NCBI GenBank assembly: GCA_008933995.1
Contig: WARS01000051.1
Location: 2,170,001 to 2,234,000, forward strand
Reading direction: 5' to 3'
DNA length: 64,000 bases
From: Datnioides undecimradiatus
Taxonomy: Eukaryota > Chordata > Actinopteri > Lobotiformes > Datnioididae
The position numbers and the translations under genes are program-made. Below, one piece after another: positions 24,901-38,400 of this stretch. The notes below the pieces were generated by a model that saw only the letters and a program-made list of their open reading frames with translations, ran no database searches and had not been told where the DNA came from. Position 1 is the stretch's first letter. Every line of letters begins with the position of its first letter.

Positions 24901-27900
24901 CTTTAAACTTCAGTGCTTGCTTTATGTACATTCCCATTTGTCCCGGTCACGAGGTCATGTCAGTTCAGAGTCTTCGCGCTGAGAGCAGGAAGTCCCTTCT
25001 CTCTCAAAACGACACGTCATTAGGACGTCTGGGCAGCCGCCGCGGCAGATTCCAGCGCTTCTCCCGCACCATGAATTCAAGTTAAACCAGAACCAACCCG
25101 CTTCATCCACAAACTTCAACAGAATACTTGTTGTTGCTCTAATATTGAATTTGAAAGGGTCTCCGGACACTAAATACACCCAGCGTTAAAGAGGAGACGC
25201 CTACAGCTGACCTCAGCTATCGTAATGAGTTGCTACTCTTTAACGAATGGAATCAGAGTTAATTGAGTGATGCAGTAAAAGGGGTTTCTTGTTACTGACA
25301 GAGACTATGGAGCTGCTCTGTGCTTCGAACCACGGCTGGATGTGCCACGCCGTCACATTTCAGTCTGGGTATCAAACCTCTGCAGCTTTGTAGGTTTTGC
25401 TGGAGTGTGAACCTGGCACTGATCTGATATCAGTCTATCGAACACTTAAAACAGGAACTGGGTAGCTTCACACTTCTCCAATGCTGCGTGAACGCCGAAC
25501 TGTTATCGGTTGCTTTCCAGGAACTCCATCATCATACGTACGGCACGAAACATCAGAACCGTGTCTAGACAATGAAGAGAATTCAAAGGGAAGCGTGATT
25601 CATAGTTTTTTTTGGATTGAAACTCTAATTAGCACTAGCATAGCTAGCAGAGAATTCCAAATGATAGCCAGTCCCAAAGCTATAAAGCAGCAGCTGGTCT
25701 AAACCATTTAATTCACACCTTTTTAAACACTTTGGAAACACGAGCCGAGGAAGTCATCGGTTCTTGCCGTGGGTCTGAGATCACGAGACTGAAAACATGT
25801 TTCTCAGGCGTGGCCGCCACAGCTCGGATGAAAACGTTGTGCCCCGCCGTCGTCTTTCACCACGTGGATTTGGATGCGGATTTAACACAATCCTTAAATC
25901 CAGAGGCCGAGTCTGGAATCACAGCGAGAGCGCCAAGACGTCGACTTTTAGCAGTGTTTCTTCGATGGTTTGAAGTGTTTATTTGCTGAAGGCATGCGTC
26001 GCCGGGGGTCGTCTGTAGCAAAGTATTGACAGTATTATATCAGTGAGGTATGTTTCCTCGGTTTGATATTATGGGATGCGTCCTGAGAAGTTTTAAAGCT
26101 ACTTCAAAAAGGGATTGACACTGTTTTTGATACTAAATATTTATTGTTCTTTAATTTGGTTTTTATGACTTCTGTGGTGGATTGGGGCAGAGAAACATGA
26201 CGAGCCAGTAAAACGGACTCGTCGTGCCAGGTGCAGGGAGCAGAGCGCTCCACTGAGCTGTTCTCCTGCTGTACAGACGTCACACTCATCACCTCCGAGG
26301 ATTGTTCAGACGCTCACAGTAAAGCCCCGCAAACATTGTAATGTAACTACCTCCTTAGCCCCCCCGTCTCATGTCCTGTTGGAATTGGACTGATTTTAAT
26401 ATCGACTAAAATTAATTAATAAAGGTGACAAAAAAACCCAAAATACATTGGTTCAAGTGATTTCTGTCTTTCTTGGCACCAGGAGCTCAGCTGATTTGTT
26501 TATGCGTTTCACCTCCCACACATCGTCTGTCAGCGTTCCCGGACATCTTTACTTTGCATCCGCGGGCGACAGACACCGGTCTAATTCCTGCTTATTCCAG
26601 ACAAGTGGACTCAGGAAAGAGCTTGCAGACCAGACATGTTCCCTGAAGAGGACATGCGTGTGTGCCCCGCCTGCACATCCTGTTCTAAACATCTCAGGAT
26701 GAAATGCTGCTTCGTCTGGACTGTGACGTTCCTGCACATCGCTGGGTTTAATGAGCTGATGCTATGTAAAGAGAAGTGACGAAGGAACGAGCGGAGGTAA
26801 GTAACAGAGAAACTGAGCTGTACGTGGTTAGCTGGCTCACGGTCACAAATAAACCCAGCAGGCCAATTTGTGCAAATGACTAAAAAGCGTCAATCTGCAT
26901 CACTTTCTGTCCCAACGCACCTTGATAATCGGGTTACCATGACGACAGATCAGTATTCAGCTGCGATCGGGAGAGCCTCCGTCGAGCGTGATCGTCCGAA
27001 GGAGCGACTGAGAGGCTGGAGGAAGAAAGACATGAGGCGTCTCCAGCTATCATCTTTTAATTATCTGCTGAGTTACAATCCTCCAAATGTACAACTCATG
27101 ACATTTACAACAAACATTTAAGTTTATAGTATTTTACGCAGTTACTATGGATACACCTCCACTGGCATGTGTCTTTAGAAGAGCACAGATCTGATAAATA
27201 ACCATTCATACCTTTAAAAAAACAAAACAAAACAAAAAAAGCCTGGGCCCAGACTAGTGAACACACTGTGGCATGTTAACAGAGTGGCGGTACAGTGTCG
27301 GATATGCTGAGATGTGCATGTTAGCAGGAATCCCTTTGACTAGAAGAACCAGCTGTCACACACAGAGAGAGAGAGAGCGGTCCTCCGGACTTTGACCTTG
27401 ACTTGTCCTGCTCCCGGCCGCTCCTCACAGTTTACTCTAGCGTCTGCTGACCGTCCCAAACTACTGACGAAAACACTTACTGATATCATCGTGGGTGTGT
27501 CCACAGCGCAACAGACAGGACACAATGACGAGGAGCTGCGATGTGTTGACCGGACTGATATTAAACAGGCGACCTCATCAACGCGTGGGTGGGAAACAGT
27601 GCGGGGTGGGTGCAACGTGACGAAACATGATCACGTAAAACTGAGTCTGAGCAGGAGAGACAGACTGGATCCTGCAACACTCACTGTTTGTGTTTTGTAT
27701 TGACCTCAGTGGACTTCTCTTGTTCAGACTTGTGTTTTCGGTACTTTGGACCCACCTGACATTGTTTTTCCCACCTTACACGCCTACCGTACGGCCAGTT
27801 TGTACTTACAACAGTCTTCCTGAAATCATCTTCACGCGGGACCGAGACGTCCGAGCTCAGGGGAGTTAGACGTGGGATGGTGGTCCTGGATCAGGGCTAA

Positions 27901-29150
27901 CGCAGCACCTCTGGGTGGATGTGTTAAGCTCTGCAGAACATCTCCCTCTGGACAGACCCACTACCACTGAACTGGAATCACTAAAGGTAGACTTGACTAC
28001 AGCCCTGCTCTACAGGATGTTTGCTGACATGGCTCTCTCTCTCTGAGCGATGGAGGGGGGTGGGGGGGGTGGAGCCTCTAACTGCACTGCACAGCTGCTG
28101 GGGGGTGTGGATGTGTTCGGGCGACTGTGGAATTAAAAATCTGGTAAAATCTACAGATCTGAAAGAACGAGTGCAAAAACAGGAGTGTACGGGACCGGGG
28201 GGTGGTGTGTGGAGGAGGGCGGGCTGCACTCTGGAGTATGCGAGCGGCAGAGAGGTCAAATGAACACTGTCACACCTTCAACAGGACTAAAACATGCACA
28301 GTTTCTAGTCAATTTATACTCGAGCTACATGGGACACGACTGGGCACATCATGGGTGGCTGCTGTTTCTCAGAAATGAAAGAAAAAATCACGACAGGAAG
28401 GGATTTTTTTTTTTTTCTTTTTGTTCTTTTGTGCACATTTTTCACTGGTGGGTTACCGGCGGGTGGCATCACAGCTATGGTCGTAGAAGAGTGTCGTCTC
28501 TTTATCTATTGCGTTAGGCTGTTTATGGCGCCTCAGCTCCCGTGGAGCTACTTGTAGCAGAAGATGCATGCACAAGTAGAGGTGGGGACCCGGGTTAGAC
28601 TGACGCATTGTACTGATATTCTAGTATTTGTGTAAAAACAATAATAAAAATGATAATTCAGCGGGGCGTCCACCTTTAGGGCGAATCGCTCCACTCAGCA
28701 TCACCGGGGTGTCGGTCTGCAAAGCCTGGAATGAACCTGCCTCACCCTGCCTTCAGGACGTGCTAACCCACCTAAATAAATCTCATTATTATGGCTTTCA
28801 GAGGAGAGTTTTGGTGTCCCACAGTAGTCTAAAAACAGTTTCAGAGGCTTTTCCACCCTAACAAGTATTCAGTTCTGGGCAAATTCCCTATTCAAAATAA
28901 AAATTCAGGTAGGAAATGCTCAGATTCTATGGCGCGCATCAGTCTAACCCTGGCGGAGGTGGGCGGGGGTGGGGCAGAGGGTCGGGGGGCGGAGACGTGA
29001 CGTATGTCTGGCTGGCAGTTAACGCGACACGGTACCTTGGCACATGACGATGGGGCACGGGAGAGCAGTCATGAGGTGTCATTGGGTGATCGGGTGGTCA
29101 GGCAGGCATTTGGGTGGATGGGGGTGGGTGTGGGGGGTGGGCACAGTCAT
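21968..29150. other. Convergent gene ends: likely tspan5 and rap1gds1 3' UTRs, no other gene
   Basis: No further exon of either gene is recognisable and the open frames have no domain features. An AATAAA at 22160-22165 lies about 190 bases past the tspan5 stop, with another at 23520-23525; which is used cannot be told. Long 3' UTRs are plausible for both genes, but transcript ends are not visible. G-rich runs occur at 28050-28072 and 28950-29142. Confidence 0.5.
22160..22165 (+). terminator. tspan5: First polyadenylation signal after tspan5
   Basis: Canonical AATAAA (in TTTAATAAAGG) 193 bases after the stop codon. Later signals may give longer forms. Confidence 0.35.
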
Positions 29151-29339
29151 TTAGCTCTGGGCAGTTAGCCGCTGCTCCGTGAGCGACGCCTGGTGCGATA
29201 CCGTTTTGTTCTCGTGAGCCCTCAGCTTGGACACCACGTCGATGAAGGCCAGGCTCTGCACTTCTTTGTGGAGAGGCTCTGGACAGAGAGCAGAGGGAGA
29301 GCGGTGTGAAGGAACATGCAATGCACAGTTCAACCACAG

Positions 29340-29384
<45 letters not shown>

Positions 29385-32300
29385 TTACCTGAGCCCATGA
29401 CTGCACAGATGAGGATCATAGAGTTGTACTTGATCTCTGGTGCGCTCCTCTCGTCTGACAGCAGCTTGTGAAGCACTGACACCAGGTTGGCTCCAACAAA
29501 GTCCTTCTCAGCGGCGACTGAAAGCCAGAGGCGACGTCTCAGCGTGTTGCCACCATGAACACGACAACATAATGTCTACAGTCTGAGCTACAGCAGGTGC
29601 TCTGGAGACAGCATAGCTAATGCAGGCTATACTGCATTCTGCCTGATGTGATATTGTCAGATATTGTGATGACACCGATAGATTGTTCTGCCCTTTTAAA
29701 CATGTCTCAAACATTTTAAGTTCTATAACAAACAGGACCTCCTGCAGATCCTGTATCAGTTGTTAGAGCTCTGCTCTGACAGCGACAGGGGGACAATCAT
29801 CAAAATGCCAATGATTCCAGTGAAAACGCTGCAGCTTCAACATTTTCCTGCGTGGAATAAAGAGCATGCAGTAAATCCACATAATCCATTGTTGTTCTTA
29901 CCCAAATCCAGCCCCGCTATGAGACCCAAAGCCACCAGTGCTTCGTTCTGCATGATCATATGCTCGCTAGTTGCCATGGTTACTAAATGCTTGACGCCTC
30001 CTCCCTGGATGACCGTTCTGACGACTTCCTGTAATCGACAAAAAACAAAACAAAACCCTTTGATAAAGCAATCCTGAGCTGCACCTGCAGAGAAATGCAG
30101 GAATGACAGTGATGTGTGGATCGGCGCCGACATCAGCTGACTCCTTGCATTAATCTGCATAAATCATCCACCTGCCCCTCCCCCCCCCGAACAAATTACT
30201 TTCTCACATTCAGAGACCTCCACCCACACACCGCTCACTCCACTGCTGCCGTCACTGCAGGTCGCACTGTGAGTTTTCCACAGGATTACCTAATGTGTGT
30301 TGTCTTTAAGTGTTTACTTTAATGCTTCTACAGAAGGGAGACGTTCGCATGCCTACGGGGACGTTAGTAATGACAGAGTTGAACATTCAGCATCTGAAAT
30401 ACATTTAAAAACAGCTGTGATGGGGCCCGGGGTCGATCAGGAGCACAGCTGCTTCAATCAAATCTATTTCACTGTGTGAACCTGGACTGTGTGTGTGTGT
30501 GTGTGTGTGTGTGTGGCACATATGTGTTTTCTTATTCAAACTGAACAACACATTTACAGCTTCTGAAAATATCACGCTTCTAAGCTCAGTTTACATCGAC
30601 ATCCCACACTGAGTGCATCTTCCTGTACCAGATCATCCATGTCACCAAGACAACACACATGTAGTTAACTCTCGTGGCTGCTGCCCTATGGTGGTGGGGA
30701 GTATTAACAACTCCCAACACTATCAGAGTTGACAGAGTTGACTTAACACACAGTCGGACAAAAAGTGAAACTTAAAAGATGTTGTTTTACTGCTAATGAG
30801 GTCCCACAGTGTTGCCTCCTGGTCTGTGGCCAGTTACAGGCTTGCATGCGAGCACGGCGTCTCACCTTGGACTTGCTGTGTCGAATGAGGGCCGACAGCA
30901 GCCTGTTGGACTCGCCCATCACTCCTGCGTGATCTTTGGCTTCGCACCACTCCACTAGCCTCTCCACCAGCTTCCCATTGGTTCCCAGCTGGTCTGCGGC
31001 TTCAGCTGAACACACACATGCAAAGTTATTGTCAATTATTATAGTGTCAACTGTCTCCAAAGTCCAAAGTGAGATCTGCTGCACAGTCTTTCCTGTGTCA
31101 GGTTCGATGTGTGAGCTGGGATGATTTTCATGGGTTTGGTGCACAGACACTAGACAAAGGTGTGATGAAGACACTGACCTTGTGTATCGATGAGCATGCG
31201 TAACGTCCCCAGGAGTTTAAACTGGACCGGAGGCATCTCCGACTGTAAAAACTTCAACACCACGTCTGCCACTCCAGCTGACAGCATCTTGGATTTGTTC
31301 ACCACTGGACACAGGAAACAATGCGGATTAAAACTCTGCTCTGACAACGGCAAACAACGAAGCATGAGGTTTTCACAGATCATCAGCTGGCATGCTGAAT
31401 GCTGGCACCTTCAGAAATCATAATCATAGACAAATATCTCATTTATGCTGAGGCACCGCTATGAAATGCAGAGGCTGACAAAGGAAGAGCAGCAGCAAAC
31501 GGCCAAAAACAAGACGGTGGCTGGCACACGTCAGGAACGACTGGGAACACAGCAGGAACTCTGAGTTCTCCTGGTGTTTATATCTAAATTATTCCTGATG
31601 TATGAAGTATGAAATGAAAAAAAGATCACGCACACTCTCACACAGCAATAAGTGCATACTGTAGCCCTCAATTCAAAGCTGATGTCACTTAATATTCTAT
31701 CTTGTCTCTGGCTGGCGTAGCAGGCGGCTCACCGGGTATGGCCAGGTTCCGCAGGGCGCTCAGTGCCGCGTGTTGAACGGTGACGTTGCCTTCCTCAACG
31801 TGCCGATCGAGCAGCTCCAGAAGCTTCTGCACTATGCCAGTGTCCACCATGTGGATGCAGTTCCCATCTGTGCAGAGACAGCAGTAGATAGCATGATGCT
31901 TCAAATGTCTTGTATGAAGTTTATCCAGAATCTGAGCTGAGAAGGTGACGTTAGATTAAAACGTTATCAGCAGCTTTCTTTGCTGAACTGCTGTTACTGA
32001 CGCTGCACTGTCCTACTTCCCTCAGAGGGATGAGGGACGTTCTGGTGGGTCACTTTGTTCTGGGACCACAAAGTGAGGAGAAGCTTACCGTTGCGGGCGA
32101 AGTTAGCGATGGCCAGAGCCCCGGCGAGCTGCAGCTGATGGTTGTGAGACGGAATCCAGGACAGGACCCTCTGGAAGACGCTGCCCTTTCCTCCCTCAAA
32201 CAGCTTCTGCATGGACTCGTCTACGCAGCAGAAGACACACAGGTTACTGCACAACGCTACGCCATATGACACTGACAGCAGGTCAGCCGGGCTTTGGGTC

Positions 32301-32408
32301 ATCCTGCATTATAAGGGACAAGTTCCACTCGGGGTGGAGGGACGATCATGTATCATGATCAGATGTATAAACAATGTGTACGCACAGAAACCAACTGTAC
32401 TGCTTTAG

Positions 32409-32459
<51 letters not shown>

Positions 32460-35400
32460 GATGGAAGAACATGTGGTGAGTGTGTGCAGGTGAGACGATG
32501 AGGTGACCATGATGTAACATTAAAGTAAAACACTGTTTCACACTGTGCATCACAGAGCTCTGTGAAACGTCACTCGGACGCCTTCAGGCTGGAAGCTTAC
32601 TGAGAGTCACTGATGACTGATGAACATTCCATGCATCATCTCTGCTAATGAGCGTTTCATTAGGGCACAGCAAAGTGTTTTGTAAGTTCTGTTTGAACAT
32701 GTAGATTAATCTTTGGTCATTCATTTAAATTATTACTATTTTCATTGTGTCGTCCGTCTGAATTTAGATCGGAATGCAACAGAGGTCTTTAGTTTCTCGT
32801 ATTACAAAAGTTCCTTTCACTTTATATACAGCTTATCTTATCAAGAGCAGGAGCATCTGGCTGAGTGTCCGGCATGTATGTTCAGGACACACCGTGCTCA
32901 GGTCTCCTCTGCTGCAATGAAATATTTACATAGAGGCTGAATTATTAATACTGGGACAGGAGACTGAGTGCATTTACATTCCTGCACATACAGCATGCGC
33001 GCACGTTAGGTTCTCTGTCCGTTAATTAAGGCAGCTACGGGATCGGCGTATCCAGGGGCGACCATTCGGCTCCAGGATCTGTGCGGCAACAGTAATCTGA
33101 CAGATTGAACAACGTATGAATATTTAACTGCTGTTACACAAGGTTCTCTTTAAGTTCAGATGCAGAGGGAATGTGCAGATGGGAGTCAGTGCAGACACGA
33201 GGCTCTGGAACTGGATTAATAGGACTCCTTAAACCCTAATTCACAAATGTATGTTTCTGAAAACACATTTTTAATGTTTAATATTTCATGACAGAACACA
33301 GCAACCCTATTAAATGTGTGCTATAATTGGTGCTAGTGAAACCAGTTATGAGGAGCTCACGCTGGCTCTATAAGCCCCGAGGCATTTACCTCCAAGCAGG
33401 AGGAGAACCATGAGGTCGGAGGCAGTCTTGAGCTGGGCGATGTCCTCCTCCCTCTCTCCGTCCACCGTCTGAGCCACCACCTCCAGCAGACACTCGACCA
33501 AGCCCGCCTCCACGAGCTGCAGCTTTATCACATCTGGCGGGGGAGAGAGCGCGAGACGTTTAGACGGGACCGCGGCGAGCCGCTGCGTCTGAAAGTGCTG
33601 CTGCAATGCAGTGGTGCGTGCCATGTGCATCATATGTACTCGGCACACATGGGCCCAGCATACCAACCAGACCGCACAGCACTTGAAGCATAAGAATGGA
33701 ACACGGGTCATTCAGTTAAGCTTTAGGAAGGAAGCATCATGAGCAGACTGCACGTCTACATATATAATACTCACTTTAGGTGCCAAGCTTTATGAACTCT
33801 GATAAACTGATGCAGACTGAGCAGCCCAACATTATACCAAGTGTCAGACGGACACGGTTCGTTCTGCACACGTCTCATGACTCCTTTTTTTACTTTGGAT
33901 GCTTTCCGTCCATTCTGTTTTGTTAGTACTGACACCATTTTTCTAAAGTCTGGCGTTTTCACAGAAGAAGTGTTGCAATGTGAACAACATGTAGGTAGAG
34001 GTAGGAGAGAGGTAGAGAGAGAGGTAGAGAGAGATTTCTCTAGAGTAGAGTTAAGTAGGACGTTGTCCTGGAGACTGACAATGTGGGAGCACCCAGTGTG
34101 CCTGGAATGGTGATAACAACAGGCAGTAAGATGCTCTCTGCTGCTGAAACAGACACGCACAGACACACAGGCCGGGTTGAAAAAGAGCAGCTGAGCAAAC
34201 GCAGGAGCTGTCTGCCATGACTGTGCAGTTAGCAGCTAGCCTGGAAAGCATGACTCACACTCGGGCTAATTTACTACAGAGTAGGTGGACATGATTCTCA
34301 TCTCAAGTCAGGAGAGAACGCCGCAGTCTCTCGCTGTTCATTCCGATCTCTACACGCTCTCAAACGGTGAACGTGGCCTTTGGTGAGACGGTCACATTAC
34401 CATTTTCTGCCAGTGGAGCCAAGACTTCGAAAATCATTTCCTTCTTCTCGTGCTCCGTCTGCTTCTGGAAAAGACGCACCAGCTCCTCGGCGATGTTGGT
34501 GGAGGCAAACTGCTCTTTGCTGGACTCTGAAAACAGCAGATGTGTGTCACAGGGGTGTCATGTCACGGTGATCTCGCGTGCATTTCGCTTAGGGCAGTGA
34601 CTCTGTAAGCGCTGCAGCAGGGAGCGGGAGACAGGTTTTATTTAAAGTCCAACTGAAACCTACTGCACTTCAACAACCAGGCCAGGATCACACAGGTCAT
34701 TTGTTAATTACACGCATTACGTAAAGTTTAAGAGATGTGAGAGGTTAACGATGCCGTTTGTTAGCTTGACTAAACAGGGGCGGTTATACTCACCGAGCTC
34801 GGCCAAATTCCCAAAGGCAATTAGACACATTTCTGTCAGGGCTGTGTTGTGGGAGTGGATGCCTAGCAGCTTCACCAGAGTGGGAATCACACCCATATTG
34901 ATCAGCTGGGCTTGTAAGGAATCTGAAAAAAAACAAAAGCACACGGACATAAAAAGCCAGGCGGCGGATCCTGCTGTTTGAAACGTAATGCAGAGCTGAG
35001 ATCAAGAGAAAAGCCTGTGCGCCGCGGCCTCTGCTTCAAAGCTCATTAGCTAAAACTAAAAACTGAGCATTTGTGTGGATCTGATTTAAAAAATGATTTC
35101 CAAAAAACAGCTCGACGCTTAAAAGACTGTGCCTCGCTTTGAAGCAGACAACACGATTTAAGGACCGTAAAGCAGGAGGACGGTGCTTTTTAAGGAGGAA
35201 CGAACACATTTTCCTCTTGTAGAAATAAGCTAGCAGCAAGACACTGTTCGCTGCAAAGCACTACGAGGATGACTAACTGCAGCTTGTCACACCACAAAGT
35301 GCTACAGCAAAATGAATGGGGTGAGTTAACCCGGAGCCTCCCTCTCTCCCGTCGTGCTCACTCAACCCTGACGCCGCTCGCCATCACTTGCCATCGTATT

Positions 35401-38400
35401 TAATAAGGGAAGATAAAGCAAAGAGAGGAGCACAGAGGCTGGTTAACAGTAAGAACACTATTAAGATCTTTTCGTGTGCTCATCGAATGCCGATCAGCAC
35501 TTAGAGCAGCAGGATGGACTCGACCCTTGAAGCCATATGAAGTAAGCAAAGGATAGAGGCAACAAGAACAGAACCGGAGCTTTCAGCAGGATGGGGAATC
35601 TGATGTGTAGCTTGATCGCTCTGTGTGAAGGTGCTGCTCCTGGGGTGCCGTGTGGTAAAGGGACAGGAAACACTATAAAACCACTTGGAGGTCAGTGCAA
35701 TGGGGTTTCTATTGCTGTCCTGTTGTTTCATCAGACACTACGTGTGTTATTGGGTTACAGAAACAAACTTGACGTGCGTAGACCACAAACGCAGGTGGGT
35801 GGGCGAGAAGCAGGACCACAGCCAATAAAATCCTGCTGTGAGACAGAAGCCGCTCATCAACTGAGCTGTGGTCTCATCAGTAGTAGATATCGCCAATATA
35901 CTTTTCCTTAAGAGATTCCTTTCAACTGATGCGGCTGATTCAGTGTTAGTGGGGAGCTGTATCAACATTAGCCAGATATGAAGAGTCAGCGAGATGCTGA
36001 GAGCTGCTGAAAGCTGCACAAAGCCACAAAAACTCATCCACTCTGTTAGCGCAACAAAAAAAAAACCCCTCCCATCCGCTGGCCAAACAGACCAAACCGT
36101 GAGCCAGTGCCAAAAGACACCTTGGCAGGAGGTCTGAGTCTGTCAGATCACATACTGGCTGCTCTCAACGAGCCTCGTTATCACAGAGACACAAACTGTA
36201 GCATAGTCCGGGGAAAGAGACACGTTTGAAGAGAGACAGCAGAGTGCACAGTCGCCTTTGTAACCTTGTGTAAATGCATAGTAAAAGGCAGCAGATACGT
36301 TATGAAGGTGGACATATATGGAAGCACACTCTCTGGAAATATCTAAACTGGGCTGAACAGCAGGGCGAACCCTGCGGGGGAGGGGAGAAATATCTGGATA
36401 AAACTACTTCAAAACTGTCAGGACCAAGTTAGCCTTGCTAATATTTGCTAAGTAGGGCTAAACACAAAGTACAGCTGAGGTTGATGGGATTGGTGTTCTG
36501 GAGAATTTGGAGCTTTTCACCTGATAATGGAACTAGAGGAAAAGTTAGACAATCACTTGAGTTGTTCTAATAAATCTTGACTTAAAGGATAGTGATAAAA
36601 ACATCATGGTGGAGCTATGGGAGACTTCAAACTTTGGTGCAATCGTCTATTTCACTGGTCAGGTGACAAGTTCGACCTACTGGTGCCGCAAAAGGTCAGG
36701 GCATCTCCATGGTCGTCAGAGTGAATTTAGGAACCACGGATACGGTCATTGCTGAGATACTTAACAGACCAACATCACCATCCATGCAGCCATCTCCCGA
36801 GCACGGCTGCAGAGCGAGGAGGGGAACTAACTAACGAGTAGGTTCTACCCTGCTGAGTCTATTAACAGCACACACTTCCAGGGTAGAGGGGAAAGGGTAC
36901 TGCTACCGTGAAAGCAGCCTCTCAGCAGATATTAATAACTGCGGATTACCTCAGGGGTGAAGTTGGAAAAGCAACAGAGAGCATGGTAGAAGGATCAGGA
37001 GAAAGGTCAGTCCAAGAAAGAAAAGCACAGAATCTTCAGTTTCAGTTTTACCCTCCTGTCTTATGACAGAACAACAACGTGACATCGTCTGTGTAGAAGA
37101 AAGAGAACATCCGCTGATTAGTTGAGATTAGTTAACAGGTGTTCTTGGGGGAAGATGGTCATTACCATTATCATTGCTATAGTTCATCAGCATGCCACAA
37201 AAGACAGTCAACAGCTTCTCATTTTCCGGCTCAGTATTTTGGTAGAGGGCTTTAATGTGTTCAGCTACTATCTGAGCCCCTCCTGCCAGGTCAACTGCAC
37301 TCCTGCCCTCATCTGCAAAACAAAGAGGCCAGGACACAAATCAACCACAAAGCAAAGAAAGAAAAGAAAAGAAAAGAAAAAATAACCACAACCTGAAAAA
37401 TACATATGAAAGCAATGTCATTAAGCAGTGCAAAACATACAAAGCAATGCAAAACTAAGGCAATAAAACATTCTGAATAGAAGACTGCTGAATAAAAAAA
37501 ATGGAAATCACTTTGACCACCACAATGACATAAAGTAAATCCAAGTTTTGGTTGTGTGTGGTCAAAAGGGTCCATCTGATAAAGGATTTTATTATTCATA
37601 TCCATTTAAAGTCCTAGAGTTTCATTTGTTCTACGTCCCAGTTGACCTCGGTGGCCATAACTGACCCCTTTTCTTTTATTTCTTTACAGAGTAAGTAACG
37701 GAGTAAAGCCGAAGCTCTCCCTGCACAGTTTACTAAATAGATTCATAATGTTGCAACCAAGACTTAAGAATCAGCACAATCAACCACAACAAAATCAAAG
37801 ACCTGCAATCTTAAAAGGAGAAAAGAAGCTCTGATTGGCAGAATTTAGCCATTGTGCCCATTTCTAGTGAACAGTCCGGTACACTTTACCTTTGAGAGAC
37901 AATAAATGCACAGTAGTGGTTGTCTCTCTGGGAGGGCTTTGTCTGGTGGAAGAGCTGCCAAAATAACTGTTACATGAGTCAGACTTCTCAGCATCAATGT
38001 GTCTGCTGCTTTCATTCAGTTGTGGCAGCATTCCACGCCTGAACCCCCAGCAACATGCCAGTGGTATGTGCATGATATTTCCTGTTTCCGTTCAGTTCAC
38101 ATGAAGCTGGTGTTGACGCAGACTATACAGATATGTGTAGAACTGTATATTCAAAGCAACAGTCCCAGCAGGAACTTGGGAAGAGCAGAGACGGGTTACA
38201 ATTAAAGGTTTAAAGCGTTACCATTTAGCAATGCCTTGCCTTAATTAGCCTTGGCTGACAGATGCCTGGCCTGCATGCACATAACTTAACAGGAAGCTGT
38301 AACTAATATTGAACCTTACTATTCCAGCCTAAAGGTCCGTTAGTAATGCCACAAAAATTCCAATAGGTTTTGGCTCTAATCTGCAGGACCACCTCTCCAG

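Noticed and set aside
29098-29406. Threonine/histidine repeat frame beside the last rap1gds1 exon
   Set aside because: It is an off-frame shadow of the last exon plus the (GT)n microsatellite.
32359-32553. Minus-strand frame with a valine/cysteine repeat
   Set aside because: It is the translation of the (CA)n microsatellite at 32410-32457.
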